From Alteromonas antoniana (GTDB lineage Bacteria > Pseudomonadota > Gammaproteobacteria > Enterobacterales > Alteromonadaceae), in NCBI RefSeq assembly GCF_019249295.1, contig NZ_JAESDH010000003.1, forward strand, positions 124,001-188,000: DNA of 64,000 nt, given 5' to 3'. The translations under genes and the position numbers were made by a program. Below the pieces are notes generated by a model, which was not told where the DNA came from, ran no database searches, and was given only the letters and a program-made list of their open reading frames with translations. Shown one piece after another: positions 1 through 8,626 of the stretch (the first letter of the stretch is position 1; each line of letters begins with the position of its first letter).

Positions 1-624
1 AAATGTCTTAACTGTGAGGTTTTCCCCACCGAAAGTGAATTGGAATGGACTAGCAAACTCGACCCGCACACCATCTTGCAATGACCCCTTCTGTCGCTGA
101 GCAACTTTTTCACGGGCAATACGCTCTAACTCAGCATCGTAATCGTTGCAATAACGTTCATAAACGCGTTGTGAATCGCTGTAATCCTTAAACGAATCGA
201 CTTTGGCTTTAGTTACTCCACGACGTGCGTCCCAGGCTCCCCCGAACCAACTATAGAAATGCATAAAGGCATCTTCTTTGGTAGAGCTTCTCATGTACGG
301 CAATACCGCGCTATTTACAACTGGTCCGTTTTCCCGCAGCTGTTTGTCTGCAAGTGCTTTTAATTCATCATAGAGAAAATAGACAACTATGGCCGCCTCG
401 CAGTCTTCTTCATACCAAGTTTTGCGGAAGCATTTAGGGATTTGCTTTTGCTTATCCTTGTTGAGCCTTATACCGCCGTGGCCTGCAGTAGAAACAGATT
501 TAACACCATTCGCCAAGTCGACCAGTGTCTGCGCGGGACCCCACGGAGTTCGAGGTGCAGAGCTATCCCCGTCCCAGAACGAATACTTAGTTGGTTTAGA
601 TGCTGTTTGAGTAAGAAATGACAT
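1..624 (-). CDS. DUF7007-like protein, 3' end beyond window
   Basis: Open reading frame on the minus strand, still open at the left edge; 208 codons are visible. It starts at ATG 624 after a GGGGTTGGA-rich leader. Residues about 28-32 read WGPAQ and residues 45-51 read STAGHGG, the pattern I know from DUF7007-type proteins of plasmids and phages, which often sit near antirestriction genes. The rest of the visible part is hydrophilic, with no signal peptide or membrane segment. A strong promoter with a palindrome in its spacer lies just upstream (672-700). The function is unknown, and the family call rests on short motifs only. Confidence 0.65.
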   Translation of the reverse strand, partial: MSFLTQTASKPTKYSFWDGDSSAPRTPWGPAQTLVDLANGVKSVSTAGHGGIRLNKDKQKQIPKCFRKTWYEEDCEAAIVVYFLYDELKALADKQLRENGPVVNSAVLPYMRSSTKEDAFMHFYSWFGGAWDARRGVTKAKVDSFKDYSDSQRVYERYCNDYDAELERIAREKVAQRQKGSLQDGVRVEFASPFQFTFGGENLTVKTF

Positions 625-671
625 AATTAATCCAACCCCTGACATGCCGAGGTGCGCAATTGATGTTAACT

Positions 672-700
672 ATTATAATTGTACGTACAATCTTTTGCAA
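672..700 (-). promoter_or_regulatory. sigma70-type promoter with palindrome in the spacer
   Basis: On the minus strand TTGCAA (700-695) and TATAAT (677-672) are separated by exactly 17 bp. The spacer AAGATTGTACGTACAAT contains the perfect palindrome ATTGTACGTACAAT (678-691). It points at the DUF7007-like gene with a leader of about 40 nt. The same spacer palindrome recurs at 8627-8655 and 11062-11090, which suggests a shared repressor. Confidence 0.65.
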
Positions 701-765
701 ACTATTTCCCTTTTTCTTTGCTTTATGGTTATTTTAATGAGGTCCGCTCCAGAAAAGGAAAAACT

Positions 766-1674
766 ATGAGCCAGCAACCAATGCCCATCCCAGAACTTCC
801 ACCTCAGTTACCCGAGTGGGACAGCGAACCCTTTCCTAATGCTGAATACACTGACGGGCCAAAAAGGCAGCGGAGACCGGACTCAAAGAAAACCGATGAT
901 CCCAAACTGACAGATCCAGAGTGGGTCTATATTGGCAGGATAAGACTGCTAGTCACTGATATGCGAGATATAGACGGGACGGTAAGTGCGTTCAATAAGA
1001 CTAAGAATCCCGACACAATCTCTGATATTTCTTCCGATGAAATGGCATTGATGACGAGCGTGGTGTCCAGATTGCTCATACAAGAGCTGCAGTCTGACAA
1101 CCCACATATTGATATTGGTGTTGCCCATATAAATGTCAGACTTGGTTCACTCGAATATTTCGCAGATATCTTAGGGAGAAAAGACGGCGACTGGAAAAAA
1201 GCGGGGCTTAACCTGGCTATGTTGTCGTTGCTCTCTGGTATTGCAGGCAAAGCAGTGGAGCCAATTATAGATTCTGGTATCACAGTAATTAACTCTGTAG
1301 CAGTGGTTGCCGAACGCTGGTGGAGAAAACCTACCTGCTATGGCTCTGACAATGCATCTTCAAAAAGTAGCATAGAAATAGACTGCGAGATGGTTGGTTC
1401 AGACCTGCAAGCCGGCTTGTACTACTTAACATCTTCCGGTGACAACGCCTGGAGGGTATCAAAAGAAATATCAGAAATTTACGACGACCACGAGCCTTCG
1501 CAATATCAGGTCGCGGTGGCACTGTACTCTTCAAATCTTGATAGGTTTGACGGATCAATAAATGAATTGAAAAATGGCGTCGCACTCCGAATACCCTCAA
1601 TAGACGATATACAAAAGTACTCTGCAGAAGAAGCGAAAAAGATCTTTAGCAAACTGGCTAAATCACAGCCCTAA
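766..1674 (+). CDS. FimV/LysM-like domain protein
   Basis: 302 residues. I chose ATG 766 because AGGAAA lies just before it; the longer frame from 679 runs through promoter sequence. The N-terminus is proline-rich and charged. Residues about 148-182 are hydrophobic. Residues about 216-285 match the FimV/TapV LysM-like pattern: YYLTSSGDNAWRV, then a helix rich in Q and A, then a GSIN-LKNG-LRIP motif. LysM-like domains bind peptidoglycan, and FimV organises polar pilus and secretion machines. No N-terminal signal peptide is visible, which is odd for a wall-binding domain. It is the first gene of a three-gene cassette (766-3613). Confidence 0.55.
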   Translation: MSQQPMPIPELPPQLPEWDSEPFPNAEYTDGPKRQRRPDSKKTDDPKLTDPEWVYIGRIRLLVTDMRDIDGTVSAFNKTKNPDTISDISSDEMALMTSVVSRLLIQELQSDNPHIDIGVAHINVRLGSLEYFADILGRKDGDWKKAGLNLAMLSLLSGIAGKAVEPIIDSGITVINSVAVVAERWWRKPTCYGSDNASSKSSIEIDCEMVGSDLQAGLYYLTSSGDNAWRVSKEISEIYDDHEPSQYQVAVALYSSNLDRFDGSINELKNGVALRIPSIDDIQKYSAEEAKKIFSKLAKSQP

Positions 1675-1690
1675 AATAAAGCAAATGTGA

Positions 1691-1707
1691 TATAGTTTAT
1701 GCATCAA
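1691..1707 (+). promoter_or_regulatory. TATA/TGCATA-type motif upstream of 1731
   Basis: TATAGTTTATGCATCAA: a TATAGT -10-like hexamer followed by TTATGCAT. It belongs to the motif family repeated before many operons in this window (see findings) and lies 24 nt before the 435-residue gene. Confidence 0.4.
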
Positions 1708-1730
1708 ATTGCTGATGGGAACTACAATTC

Positions 1731-3038
1731 ATGTCACTGGATGTTCAGGTTGATACCGCGTCGGTTAGAGTAGGTAAAGTCGTCATCTCTGACGCCAACT
1801 CGCTTTATCGTTCTATTGAACTTAGTATTCTGGGTCAATCCATAGCGCTCAAGGCTACCTCAAAGCAGGGAAAAACTTACGAATTTAAATTAACTGCTTG
1901 CCACAATCAGCATGATTCTCAAACGCCAAATCCGGTCGGAGTGTATCGCAAACTAGATCTCGGTGTAGGAGCCGTTACATCGCCAAAGAAACACGGGCAA
2001 TATTTTGAAATTAGCCCCAAGGAATGCGCCCACCCTACTTCCCCTTTATCAGGAGGCAGTAAAGCTCGCAAATATTTAGTAGACACCCCACTCGAATCTA
2101 GTGCGGAATCAAATGCTAAGGTCAGCCAGAAGACCTACCCATATGTAAATATTGATCAAAGCCAAAACGTTTTATCCGAGGGCGTAATTAGCATTGATAA
2201 GACACCTGAAGACGTGGTTCTGATCAATTATTCAATCGACGAGGACAAGCAGGCACCTGAGAAATTTGAGACATGCTCCATTGCAACCGGGGAAGAAGGC
2301 GACATTCATCTTGTGTTTTATTCTCCAGTGCAGCTGTCCCGGAGAGGTTTTCGAATGGTTATGCCTAGTGAATACCCAGAAAATGGCAGGGTGACTTTTG
2401 GGAAGCGTGTTTTAGTGCAGGCACAAGATAGAATCAATGACCTGGTGTTAACCGGAACACGAAATAAGTTGCTAAAAAAAGTGGAAGACCTGCCATTTAC
2501 TTTTGGCAGGGTTATGCACAACAACTTCAACATGTTTGATTACGATTCCCGACGTGGATTGTATAAGAAATCGCTGTCAGAGCAAAAAGATTACCTGCTT
2601 GATATCATGAAAAAGCGTCTCAAGCTATCTAACGTAGTAAGCCAAAGTAAGCGGATATCCACATCGACCGGGCTGACGTTCATATCATCCGACCGAAGTT
2701 TGCTCATGGAGTATGAGGGGCGCACACACGATTTATCTAAATCCAAATTTTTTAAAACGACGTTCGCTCTTTTGAACGAACTGCAGCAATTTAAAAACTT
2801 TGAAATCCAAAATATCCCTATCGACGTCATCGACCTTGGGAATGGCCGTGAGATCCAAATTCGAGGTGAGCGCTCGTTTTTTAGTTTCGCTGGGAAAACG
2901 TCCGAGATACCAAACGGACCACTTGCCAAAGCGCTTATAGAAGAGCTGGTGGATTTAACAAAAAAACGTGCTGCATTCCGGAACCAGGAGTTTGAAAAGC
3001 AGTTTCCTACAGAATTTGAAACGTGGGTGTCACCATAG
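1731..3038 (+). CDS. Unknown 435-residue protein, middle of three-gene cassette
   Basis: I do not recognise a family. The protein is soluble-looking, with no signal peptide or membrane segment. The first 110 residues are beta-rich. Residues about 110-145 are rich in serine and lysine and may be a linker. The C-terminal half alternates basic helices and strands. The stop codon overlaps the GTG start of the next gene by one base (TAGTG), so the two are probably translationally coupled and may work together. The ATG at 1731 follows a weak GATGGGA element. Confidence 0.7.
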   Translation: MSLDVQVDTASVRVGKVVISDANSLYRSIELSILGQSIALKATSKQGKTYEFKLTACHNQHDSQTPNPVGVYRKLDLGVGAVTSPKKHGQYFEISPKECAHPTSPLSGGSKARKYLVDTPLESSAESNAKVSQKTYPYVNIDQSQNVLSEGVISIDKTPEDVVLINYSIDEDKQAPEKFETCSIATGEEGDIHLVFYSPVQLSRRGFRMVMPSEYPENGRVTFGKRVLVQAQDRINDLVLTGTRNKLLKKVEDLPFTFGRVMHNNFNMFDYDSRRGLYKKSLSEQKDYLLDIMKKRLKLSNVVSQSKRISTSTGLTFISSDRSLLMEYEGRTHDLSKSKFFKTTFALLNELQQFKNFEIQNIPIDVIDLGNGREIQIRGERSFFSFAGKTSEIPNGPLAKALIEELVDLTKKRAAFRNQEFEKQFPTEFETWVSP

Positions 3039-3613
3039 TGGAAATTGAGCATGATGTTAGGGAAGCAGCATCCCATTACTTCTCAGAGTACGAGACACAA
3101 TTACTGGGCTGCTGTGCAAAACTGATAGCACAAGAATACCCGGGAGCCATCTCCCTTTTTGCCCGTCTAGTATACATTGGTTGCGTCGACAGCGATGTAG
3201 CCAACAACCTCGCTCTTTGGTTGAGGACGCCCGCAGAGTACACAGGCTCATTAAATAAAGTGCTAACACAGCACTTTTCAGAAAGAGAGTGTGAAGATTT
3301 GAAAATGATGCTTTGCGATCTCTGTGCAAAAATTAGGTCACCTGTGAATTTTGATTTTGGCTTTGAAGATGGTTCGCAAACCAGAATGGCCAAATGGATC
3401 GAGGCTTGTATCGATAGTGGATGCGACCAAGCCGTTCAGGGGATAGTGATGGTACTCATAGCGGCAGGTGATGAACCAGAAATACAGGCAGGCCTTTCAA
3501 ATTCTTTATCTACAGGAGACATCTACCACTTCCAAATCTCACTGGGTTGTAGTGATGCGTGGAGTGAAGAAAGGAATACTCAAAGGGCGATTGAGCTGTT
3601 TGCTCTGGACTGA
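3038..3613 (+). CDS. Unknown 191-residue protein, end of cassette
   Basis: Starts at GTG 3038, sharing its G with the stop of the upstream gene. An alternative in-frame GTG at 3023 would overlap the upstream gene by 16 bases. The sequence is mostly helical and acidic, with scattered cysteines (several in the first 110 residues) but no regular zinc motif. It ends just before the convergent nuclease gene at 3616. I recognise no family. Its tight coupling suggests it partners the 435-residue protein. Confidence 0.65.
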   Translation: MEIEHDVREAASHYFSEYETQLLGCCAKLIAQEYPGAISLFARLVYIGCVDSDVANNLALWLRTPAEYTGSLNKVLTQHFSERECEDLKMMLCDLCAKIRSPVNFDFGFEDGSQTRMAKWIEACIDSGCDQAVQGIVMVLIAAGDEPEIQAGLSNSLSTGDIYHFQISLGCSDAWSEERNTQRAIELFALD

Positions 3614-3615
3614 GA

Positions 3616-4194
3616 TTAATCACCTATCATCCTGATAAGAGAGGGCCCATCTATCAGGCGGATAGGCTTACCCTTAGCGAAGGCCTTTGCATCTTTAGTG
3701 AAGGCCCCGGAACAAACCACAATGCAGGTTGAAGCACCCATACCGACCATAACCCCAAACATTTCGCGTACGACCTTTACTCCAACCTTTTGCTTTTTAA
3801 AATGCTTGCATTGCACAATGTGAACACGTCCCCTCTTTTTTAAAATGATGTCAATCCCACCATCAGTGCCTTGAGGAGATAATGTGGCGGCATATCCCTC
3901 TTTTACGAACGCACTGGCCACCAGCTCCTCAAATTTACTCCAATCTAGTTGTCGAATATCTATTACAGAGTTGAAAGTACGCAGATAAGCTTTGCGACTG
4001 CGATTTTGAAGTAATTTGACACCCGCTAACAACGCTAAAGTCGCTGCTATGAAATAGACAATATCTAACGCGCTATCTTTAATAGGGATTGGTGAATAGA
4101 CCACAGCGTGGGCCTTGGCATGATAAAGCCGGTAGTAGACTAACGCTGATGCTGCAGAGACATCAAGCAACCACGGAGTTCGAAATATGAGCAT
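3616..4194 (-). CDS. Membrane-anchored Mrr-type restriction endonuclease
   Basis: 192 residues. The N-terminal part is hydrophobic, with a clear segment at about 44-62. Residues 84-190 form an Mrr_cat-type PD-(D/E)XK nuclease domain: WSKFEELV helix (85-92), GGID with D115, then Q128-C129-K130 as the QxK catalytic element. Such proteins cut DNA, often modified DNA, and small membrane-anchored versions are common in bacterial genomes and mobile elements. The final residues form a short RLIDG-L-RMI tail typical of this family. It could serve in defence or in DNA housekeeping; the sequence cannot distinguish these. Confidence 0.8.
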   Translation of the reverse strand: MLIFRTPWLLDVSAASALVYYRLYHAKAHAVVYSPIPIKDSALDIVYFIAATLALLAGVKLLQNRSRKAYLRTFNSVIDIRQLDWSKFEELVASAFVKEGYAATLSPQGTDGGIDIILKKRGRVHIVQCKHFKKQKVGVKVVREMFGVMVGMGASTCIVVCSGAFTKDAKAFAKGKPIRLIDGPSLIRMIGD

Positions 4195-4206
4195 CCTGAA
4201 TACCTG

Positions 4207-4548
4207 TCAAATAAAAGATAAACCGCATTCTCCCGGGGGAGGCCCATTTAAACTCCTCATTTCCTTTACGCTGACAACGTTTATTTTTAAATTGAAAAGC
4301 TTCGCCTCTTCAGTAGCTGACTTCTCCGCCTGGAAAGCCGTTTCACTACAGATAAACTCTTCCTGGTTACCGTCGAGAAATTCTGTTTTGTATTTTAAAG
4401 TGAATCCAAAGCTTCCAGCGGGGCATTGCACTTGTAATCCATTTAGCACATAGATCAGTTGCTGGTTCTCGATCTCCTTACAAGTACTCGCGTCTGCAGT
4501 ACATGCAATTAAGAAAAAACAGCCTATAAATTTGAAAGACTTAAGCAT
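4207..4548 (-). CDS. Small predicted lipoprotein
   Basis: 113 residues from ATG 4548, preceded by GGAG at 8 nt. An upstream in-frame ATG at 4578 lacks such a site and would spoil the signal peptide. The N-terminus has a basic start, a hydrophobic core and a lipobox LIAC with Cys16; cleavage after ADA as a type I signal is the alternative. The mature part has several cysteines (CKEIEN, QCPAGS, ICSET, GECG) that could form disulfides in the periplasm. No family is recognised. It lies upstream of the Mrr-like gene on the same strand with a gap of only 12 bases. Confidence 0.65.
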   Translation of the reverse strand: MLKSFKFIGCFFLIACTADASTCKEIENQQLIYVLNGLQVQCPAGSFGFTLKYKTEFLDGNQEEFICSETAFQAEKSATEEAKLFNLKINVVSVKEMRSLNGPPPGECGLSFI

Positions 4549-4854
4549 AAAGAGTGCTCCGGACGAACTTGCGCACATGCGCTGTGAAGAGGATATGCGC
4601 TATCGGTTTTGAAAGTAAGCAATACGCCCACGTTATAAAAAAAATTTATAATATCAAAATACCTTTAAAAATATAGCAAATTCAATGAAGTGCATCAAAA
4701 GAAAAGCCTTTCACTATCACGAAAATACATTAAGGAGTGTTAATGTGCATAACTTTGTATCAGGAACACTTACAATCAGATAAAAAATAGTTATATAATA
4801 AATCATCTAATAAATTCATAGCTTCGACATGGATGTGGCAGGGAGTTAAGAAGA
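4549..4854. promoter_or_regulatory. A+T-rich intergenic region between divergent genes
   Basis: About 300 bases with no credible gene. It is very A+T-rich at 4640-4690 and includes TGTGCATAA at 4744-4752, a copy of the right half of the window-wide motif. It must contain the promoters for the lipoprotein (minus) and the membrane protein at 4855 (plus), but I cannot place them with certainty. Confidence 0.4.
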
Positions 4855-5601
4855 ATGTTTTCGGTATTTAAAACGAAATTTCAAAAAGTCATATCGGCGA
4901 ATCAGGAAAATGTAAGTTTTATAGCCGCCGTAGTGCTTAGTGGGTTCCTAAGTTTTGAAATCTTCACTTATACAAAACACGCTTTTGTAGGCGGCAGTTT
5001 ATTGTGGGTAAATGTTGAAGTAGTTTCTTACCTGGTAAGCGTGATCGGTCTGTTGATGCTAGTTGGTGCCAGCAGTATCCTCTCCAATAATGATAGAAAC
5101 TTTGTGCTCGGTTACGCAGCTCTGCAAGTTGTGGCTTCGGCGCTATTTATAAGCTTAGAAGAGCCAATTTCAAATCCGCTTCTAAACTCGGCTTACTTTC
5201 AGGTCATGCTGCCGGCGATAACTGCAGTGCCCCTCCTCGTATTCCTTAAAAAATGGCGGAGCACCGACGAATCCGGCCTAACCACGTGGTTAAAGCGCTT
5301 AGTAGTACTTCATTACCTTGTCAGTCTCACAAAAGGGGCATTTACCTTTCTGCAGGTGGCCCACTATCAGCTTGCTACTGGCGAAGTGCTCAACGCACAG
5401 CAACTCTATGCAGATAAAGTTTTGAAATCTGCCGAGTACGCAAATTTTAACGGTGAGTTTCTGATTGCTTCAGCTGCCATATGGTTAGTTCTGGGTGTAT
5501 TTTGCCTCGACGTCACTTTTCGCACTTACCTTCAGGCTTCGAAAAAGGCATCGCAAGAGAAGTTGAGGCTTTCGTCGAGAGCAATAAAGAGCCTCATTTA
5601 A
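4855..5601 (+). CDS. Multi-pass inner-membrane protein, unknown
   Basis: 248 residues with about six hydrophobic segments (roughly 21-40, 54-72, 84-101, 116-131, 145-168 and 200-222) and a basic C-terminal tail. ATG 4855 follows GGGAG and AAGAAG, a fair ribosome site. No catalytic motif or transporter signature is visible and I recognise no family. It stands alone; the next gene begins about 80 bases later after a motif copy at 5646-5661. Confidence 0.7.
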   Translation: MFSVFKTKFQKVISANQENVSFIAAVVLSGFLSFEIFTYTKHAFVGGSLLWVNVEVVSYLVSVIGLLMLVGASSILSNNDRNFVLGYAALQVVASALFISLEEPISNPLLNSAYFQVMLPAITAVPLLVFLKKWRSTDESGLTTWLKRLVVLHYLVSLTKGAFTFLQVAHYQLATGEVLNAQQLYADKVLKSAEYANFNGEFLIASAAIWLVLGVFCLDVTFRTYLQASKKASQEKLRLSSRAIKSLI

Positions 5602-5645
5602 GTCCACGCTTGCCGCCCAAACTTTAGCTCTTAGCATTCACAAAA

Positions 5646-5661
5646 TTATGCACATGATATA
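5646..5661 (-). promoter_or_regulatory. Copy of the TATA/TGTGCATAA motif
   Basis: Read on the minus strand this is TATATCATGTGCATAA, a close match to the consensus TATAYNATGTGCATAA. It lies between two plus-strand genes, so its orientation is opposite to the flanking genes. That argues for a near-palindromic operator rather than a plain promoter. Confidence 0.4.
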
Positions 5662-5678
5662 CACTATGAAGATAACTC

Positions 5679-6092
5679 ATGGTGTATTTTTTTATGTCTC
5701 AAAGAAATCTAAGAAGTTTTCTTTTCTCACTTACCCGGGCGTTCTTCTTCGCGTCATGTATTCCAATTGCTATTCTGACGGGGCATTTCATCGCAGAACC
5801 AGATTCCGGAGAAACAAGCTCTCAGCGGTATACTGCGAGCAGGTATATAGAGACCTGTATTAATCAAAGCCCCTCTCTGAACGCTTCTTTCTGTCGACGA
5901 CCGTTTGAATACCGGCCAACAAAAAATAGTGGGAAATACCATTTTGCATCACCGGTGTTCGTGCACGACCCAGATAGCACTATCCATATATCGAAAGACC
6001 CACTGATGGATATATTCATCGCGGTTTATCCTGGTCTTGATGTAATTGAATTTGATCACTGGTGGTACCAGGGGCAACTACCTACGAATTGA
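5679..6092 (+). CDS. Small exported or membrane-anchored protein, unknown
   Basis: 137 residues from ATG 5679; ATG 5694 (MSQRN) is an equally possible start, and neither has a strong ribosome site. A hydrophobic segment at about residues 14-30 could be a signal anchor. The remainder holds two cysteines (ETCIN and SFCRR) and is probably periplasmic. It ends 9 bases before the RDD-family gene, whose ribosome site overlaps its stop, so the two are likely co-transcribed. No family recognised. Confidence 0.55.
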   Translation: MVYFFMSQRNLRSFLFSLTRAFFFASCIPIAILTGHFIAEPDSGETSSQRYTASRYIETCINQSPSLNASFCRRPFEYRPTKNSGKYHFASPVFVHDPDSTIHISKDPLMDIFIAVYPGLDVIEFDHWWYQGQLPTN

Positions 6093-6101
6093 GGACTCAT
6101 C

Positions 6102-6539
6102 GTGAAAAACGTAAATATCATTTATGCCAGTTTTTGGGAACGTACAGCTGCACACTTCATTGACTTGGTTTTCATGTTTTTAATTTTCTTTCCATCCATG
6201 ATGTTTTTTGGTGAACCTAAGTCAGGTGTGGAGCAACTGCAGCGAGATGTGATTCTGCAGATTCTGGTGCCGCTGGTGCTTACAATATGGTTCTGGCGGA
6301 GATATAGTGCGACTCCGGGGAAAATGCTATTGCGTCTGGAAGTGTTGAGTGATGATAAGCACCTCCCGCTTACAATCAAATCAAGCCTTATAAGATACTT
6401 CGGCTATACCGCATCCATGCTTACATTGGGAGTAGGTTTGATTTGGGCGTTGTTTGACGCTAAGAATCGAATGCTGCACGACATTATCTCAAAGAGTGTG
6501 GTCATCAAAAAAGCGAAGAGTCAAGAGTCCTCAGTGTAA
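6102..6539 (+). CDS. RDD-family membrane protein
   Basis: 145 residues from GTG 6102, with GAGGA 10 nt upstream overlapping the previous stop codon. It matches the RDD family: the opening FWERTAAHFIDLVF contains the conserved R and D, followed by a second helix, then ATPGKMLLRLEV and LIRYFGY, then FDAKNRMLHDIIS near the end. RDD proteins are small three-helix membrane proteins, some linked to ion transport; the substrate here is unknown. The 3' end overlaps the convergent gene at 6521 by 19 bases. Confidence 0.85.
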   Translation: MKNVNIIYASFWERTAAHFIDLVFMFLIFFPSMMFFGEPKSGVEQLQRDVILQILVPLVLTIWFWRRYSATPGKMLLRLEVLSDDKHLPLTIKSSLIRYFGYTASMLTLGVGLIWALFDAKNRMLHDIISKSVVIKKAKSQESSV

Positions 6540-6976
6540 TAATGCTTGAGGGCTCCATCCCCTTTAAACACCATCATGTTGTTATCAAATTCGACGGGCC
6601 GGCCCACATCGTAGAAGAGACCTTCACCATCTAGCAGCTCGATATACATCACTGAGCCCTCGAAATGATACTTCCCCAAAGCTTCCCAAACCACATTTCC
6701 CATATCAACAACTTTTCTTACTCGATTTTCTGGTAGAAAAGTATAGGTAACGACCACTTGGCGACCATTCGACGTCGACACGCCGGCAAATGACTTAAGC
6801 GGTACGTTAGGTTCTGGCAGCGATTTAAATTCACTCACTGTCTTTGCATGCATCAAAGAGATATTGTCGTTTCCAATATCTTTAAGAAGCAATATGCACG
6901 TTGCTGAGGCTAACAGCATGTAGAGGTAAACACGGTTGTTTAAGCTCTGGAGATATCTTAATGGTTTTTTTAACAT
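6521..6976 (-). CDS. Small membrane-anchored protein, last gene of kinase-like operon
   Basis: 151 residues with one hydrophobic segment at about 16-31 and a probable periplasmic C-terminal domain rich in beta strands. Its ATG overlaps the TAA of the upstream 395-residue gene by one base (TAATG), indicating translational coupling. No family is recognised. It is co-transcribed with the kinase-like protein and the 133-residue protein (8157-8558). Confidence 0.65.
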   Translation of the reverse strand: MLKKPLRYLQSLNNRVYLYMLLASATCILLLKDIGNDNISLMHAKTVSEFKSLPEPNVPLKSFAGVSTSNGRQVVVTYTFLPENRVRKVVDMGNVVWEALGKYHFEGSVMYIELLDGEGLFYDVGRPVEFDNNMMVFKGDGALKHYYTEDS

Positions 6977-8163
6977 TACGGCGTCACCAATGACTCTCTG
7001 TAGGATGGCATTATACCTGTTTCCTGCAGAGTTCTGTATAGCGCCTGGGTATCGACGTTGTCGATTTCATCCGCGATACTGGAGGAGCACGTCAATTGCC
7101 CTGGCAGCACCGGAAGCTCAATGAGACTTAGGTGTTCCTCAGAGAGGTGCGGGGCCTGGGATGAAACAAAATGTCTCCTCAAGTAAGCTTCGGCGTTCAG
7201 GCCTGAGGCATCTAGCGCATAAGGGCCAATTTGCAAATAAGCGTGCTCTATTAGGCCACTTTTTTCATTTTTGATTGCTTTTACCTTTGGTTGAGAAGTT
7301 AGGGTATCAAGCCCTTCATCACTACTGACTGCCTTCCACTCTTCCAACGCAACCAGTGCGAATGCCAGGCACCCACCAGCTCCCCAGTCTCCTTCTGGTA
7401 GGTGTTCATAAGCTACGTCAAGATCGAACGCATATTTAAGATCTTCATAGAAATGCAGATATTCATCCAGATAAAGCGCATCAAATACGAACTTCGGATC
7501 AAGGTAAACAAGATTATCCAGCTCTTTCTGGTTACAGTATTCGAACAGTAATTCAGATACTGTATAGGCAGATAATTGTTCACACATGCAAGACTCGAGT
7601 TCTGAGCTCATCTGGTCAAACAGCACCAAATGTTCTTGGCCATCACAAATCTTCACACCTACATTTTCACTGTGTATATCCATCGCAATGCAACCTGTAA
7701 GTGACAAACTGTCATAACTAGACAAGAGGTCTTCAATGACAAAAATATCCTCTGCAGATAGTCGCTTTCCGGTCAGCTGCTCATATTGAGATACAAGGTC
7801 TGGCACATCCTCCCTTCCGGTTATATTAATTACAGACAGAATTCTCTCAGCAATGGACACTTTTGAGTGGTCTGTATCAACGAGCTCTTGAATAATTGCA
7901 AAAGTTGGCCCCTCTTCCTCGACCAGCATGACAGCGTCAATCCCCACCCTGCTGTCGCTGTATCCGTGCTGCATTTGCCGAAGGGCGTATACCACTTCAC
8001 TGATAGAACTCGTAACCTTTACAGCTTTTCCTTCTGCGAAAAAACACTCACCATAAGAACCTTCACCAATGGAATCTACATCACTTGATGAATTTTGTAC
8101 GTTAGTAAGTATTCCTTGTTGTGTAGCTGCAGCAACGGCTATGTCTCGATAAGAAGTCAGCAT
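6976..8163 (-). CDS. Protein-kinase-like protein with possible papain-like C-terminal domain
   Basis: 395 residues. Residues 33-38 read GEGSYG (glycine-loop-like) and K49 in AVKV fits the ATP-binding lysine. D162 and N167 in MDIHSEN have the spacing of the HRD-K-x-x-N catalytic loop. D183 in LFDQ sits where DFG is expected, but the glycine is Q. Residues about 258-325 form a separate block, WGAGGCLAF (C265), EHAYL (H307) and YALDASG (D318), with the Cys-His-Asp order of papain-like peptidases. Both readings are inference from motifs. The gene overlaps the next upstream gene by 7 bases. It could act in signalling or as an effector-like modifier; there is no signal peptide. Confidence 0.55.
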   Translation of the reverse strand: MLTSYRDIAVAAATQQGILTNVQNSSSDVDSIGEGSYGECFFAEGKAVKVTSSISEVVYALRQMQHGYSDSRVGIDAVMLVEEEGPTFAIIQELVDTDHSKVSIAERILSVINITGREDVPDLVSQYEQLTGKRLSAEDIFVIEDLLSSYDSLSLTGCIAMDIHSENVGVKICDGQEHLVLFDQMSSELESCMCEQLSAYTVSELLFEYCNQKELDNLVYLDPKFVFDALYLDEYLHFYEDLKYAFDLDVAYEHLPEGDWGAGGCLAFALVALEEWKAVSSDEGLDTLTSQPKVKAIKNEKSGLIEHAYLQIGPYALDASGLNAEAYLRRHFVSSQAPHLSEEHLSLIELPVLPGQLTCSSSIADEIDNVDTQALYRTLQETGIMPSYRESLVTP

Positions 8164-8558
8164 GGCCGGCCACCACCGACGCTTTTAAGCTTTAAAAGAC
8201 AATTATCCACCTCGCGTCTGAATTCTGTAGTTCTTGAGGCCAGTGCAATTTCAACTTCACGTGCCACTCCGGCGGGTGTTCGATCGTGCTCATTGCCATA
8301 TTTATCGATGTAGTACCCACAGACCGTCGCCGAGTAGAGGATCCGGGCAAAGTACTGAGGCGTTTTTGTATGCTGATTAATAAAGCGCAGAGTTCGTCGC
8401 TCTAAAGAATCATCACGCTGTAACTTGGACCACTCATCGAACTCAGCTGTATTAGCCAGGTTGAGCTCAGTAAAGCTAACCGCGGGTAATAGCGGGTTGG
8501 TCAAAGAGGGAAAATAATTATCAACAAAGGTCTCTATCGGGTCGATCTCGGAAATCAT
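8157..8558 (-). CDS. Unknown 133-residue protein, first gene of kinase-like operon
   Basis: Starts at ATG 8558 with GGAGG five bases upstream, a strong site. The protein is helical and hydrophilic, with a glycine-rich C-terminal end (VGGGRPC). It overlaps the kinase-like gene by 7 bases. A copy of the window-wide motif (8571-8587) lies immediately before the ribosome site. It could be a chaperone or regulator of the kinase-like protein, but that is guilt by association only. Confidence 0.65.
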   Translation of the reverse strand: MISEIDPIETFVDNYFPSLTNPLLPAVSFTELNLANTAEFDEWSKLQRDDSLERRTLRFINQHTKTPQYFARILYSATVCGYYIDKYGNEHDRTPAGVAREVEIALASRTTEFRREVDNCLLKLKSVGGGRPC

Positions 8559-8570
8559 ACTGCCTCCAAT

Positions 8571-8587
8571 TTATGCACAAGCTATAA
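8571..8587 (-). promoter_or_regulatory. TATA/TGTGCATAA motif before kinase-like operon
   Basis: Minus-strand TTATAGCTTGTGCATAA, ending 12 bases before the ATG at 8558 and touching the ribosome site. TATAGC could serve as -10 with the TGTGCATAA part over the transcription start. Confidence 0.5.
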
Positions 8588-8626
8588 CAACTATACATTA
8601 TAACCTGACTAGGGTATATTTGCGCA

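Noticed and set aside
389..610. Plus-strand 73-codon frame
   Set aside because: It lies antisense inside the DUF7007-like gene (1-624 minus), which has the recognisable motifs and a promoter.
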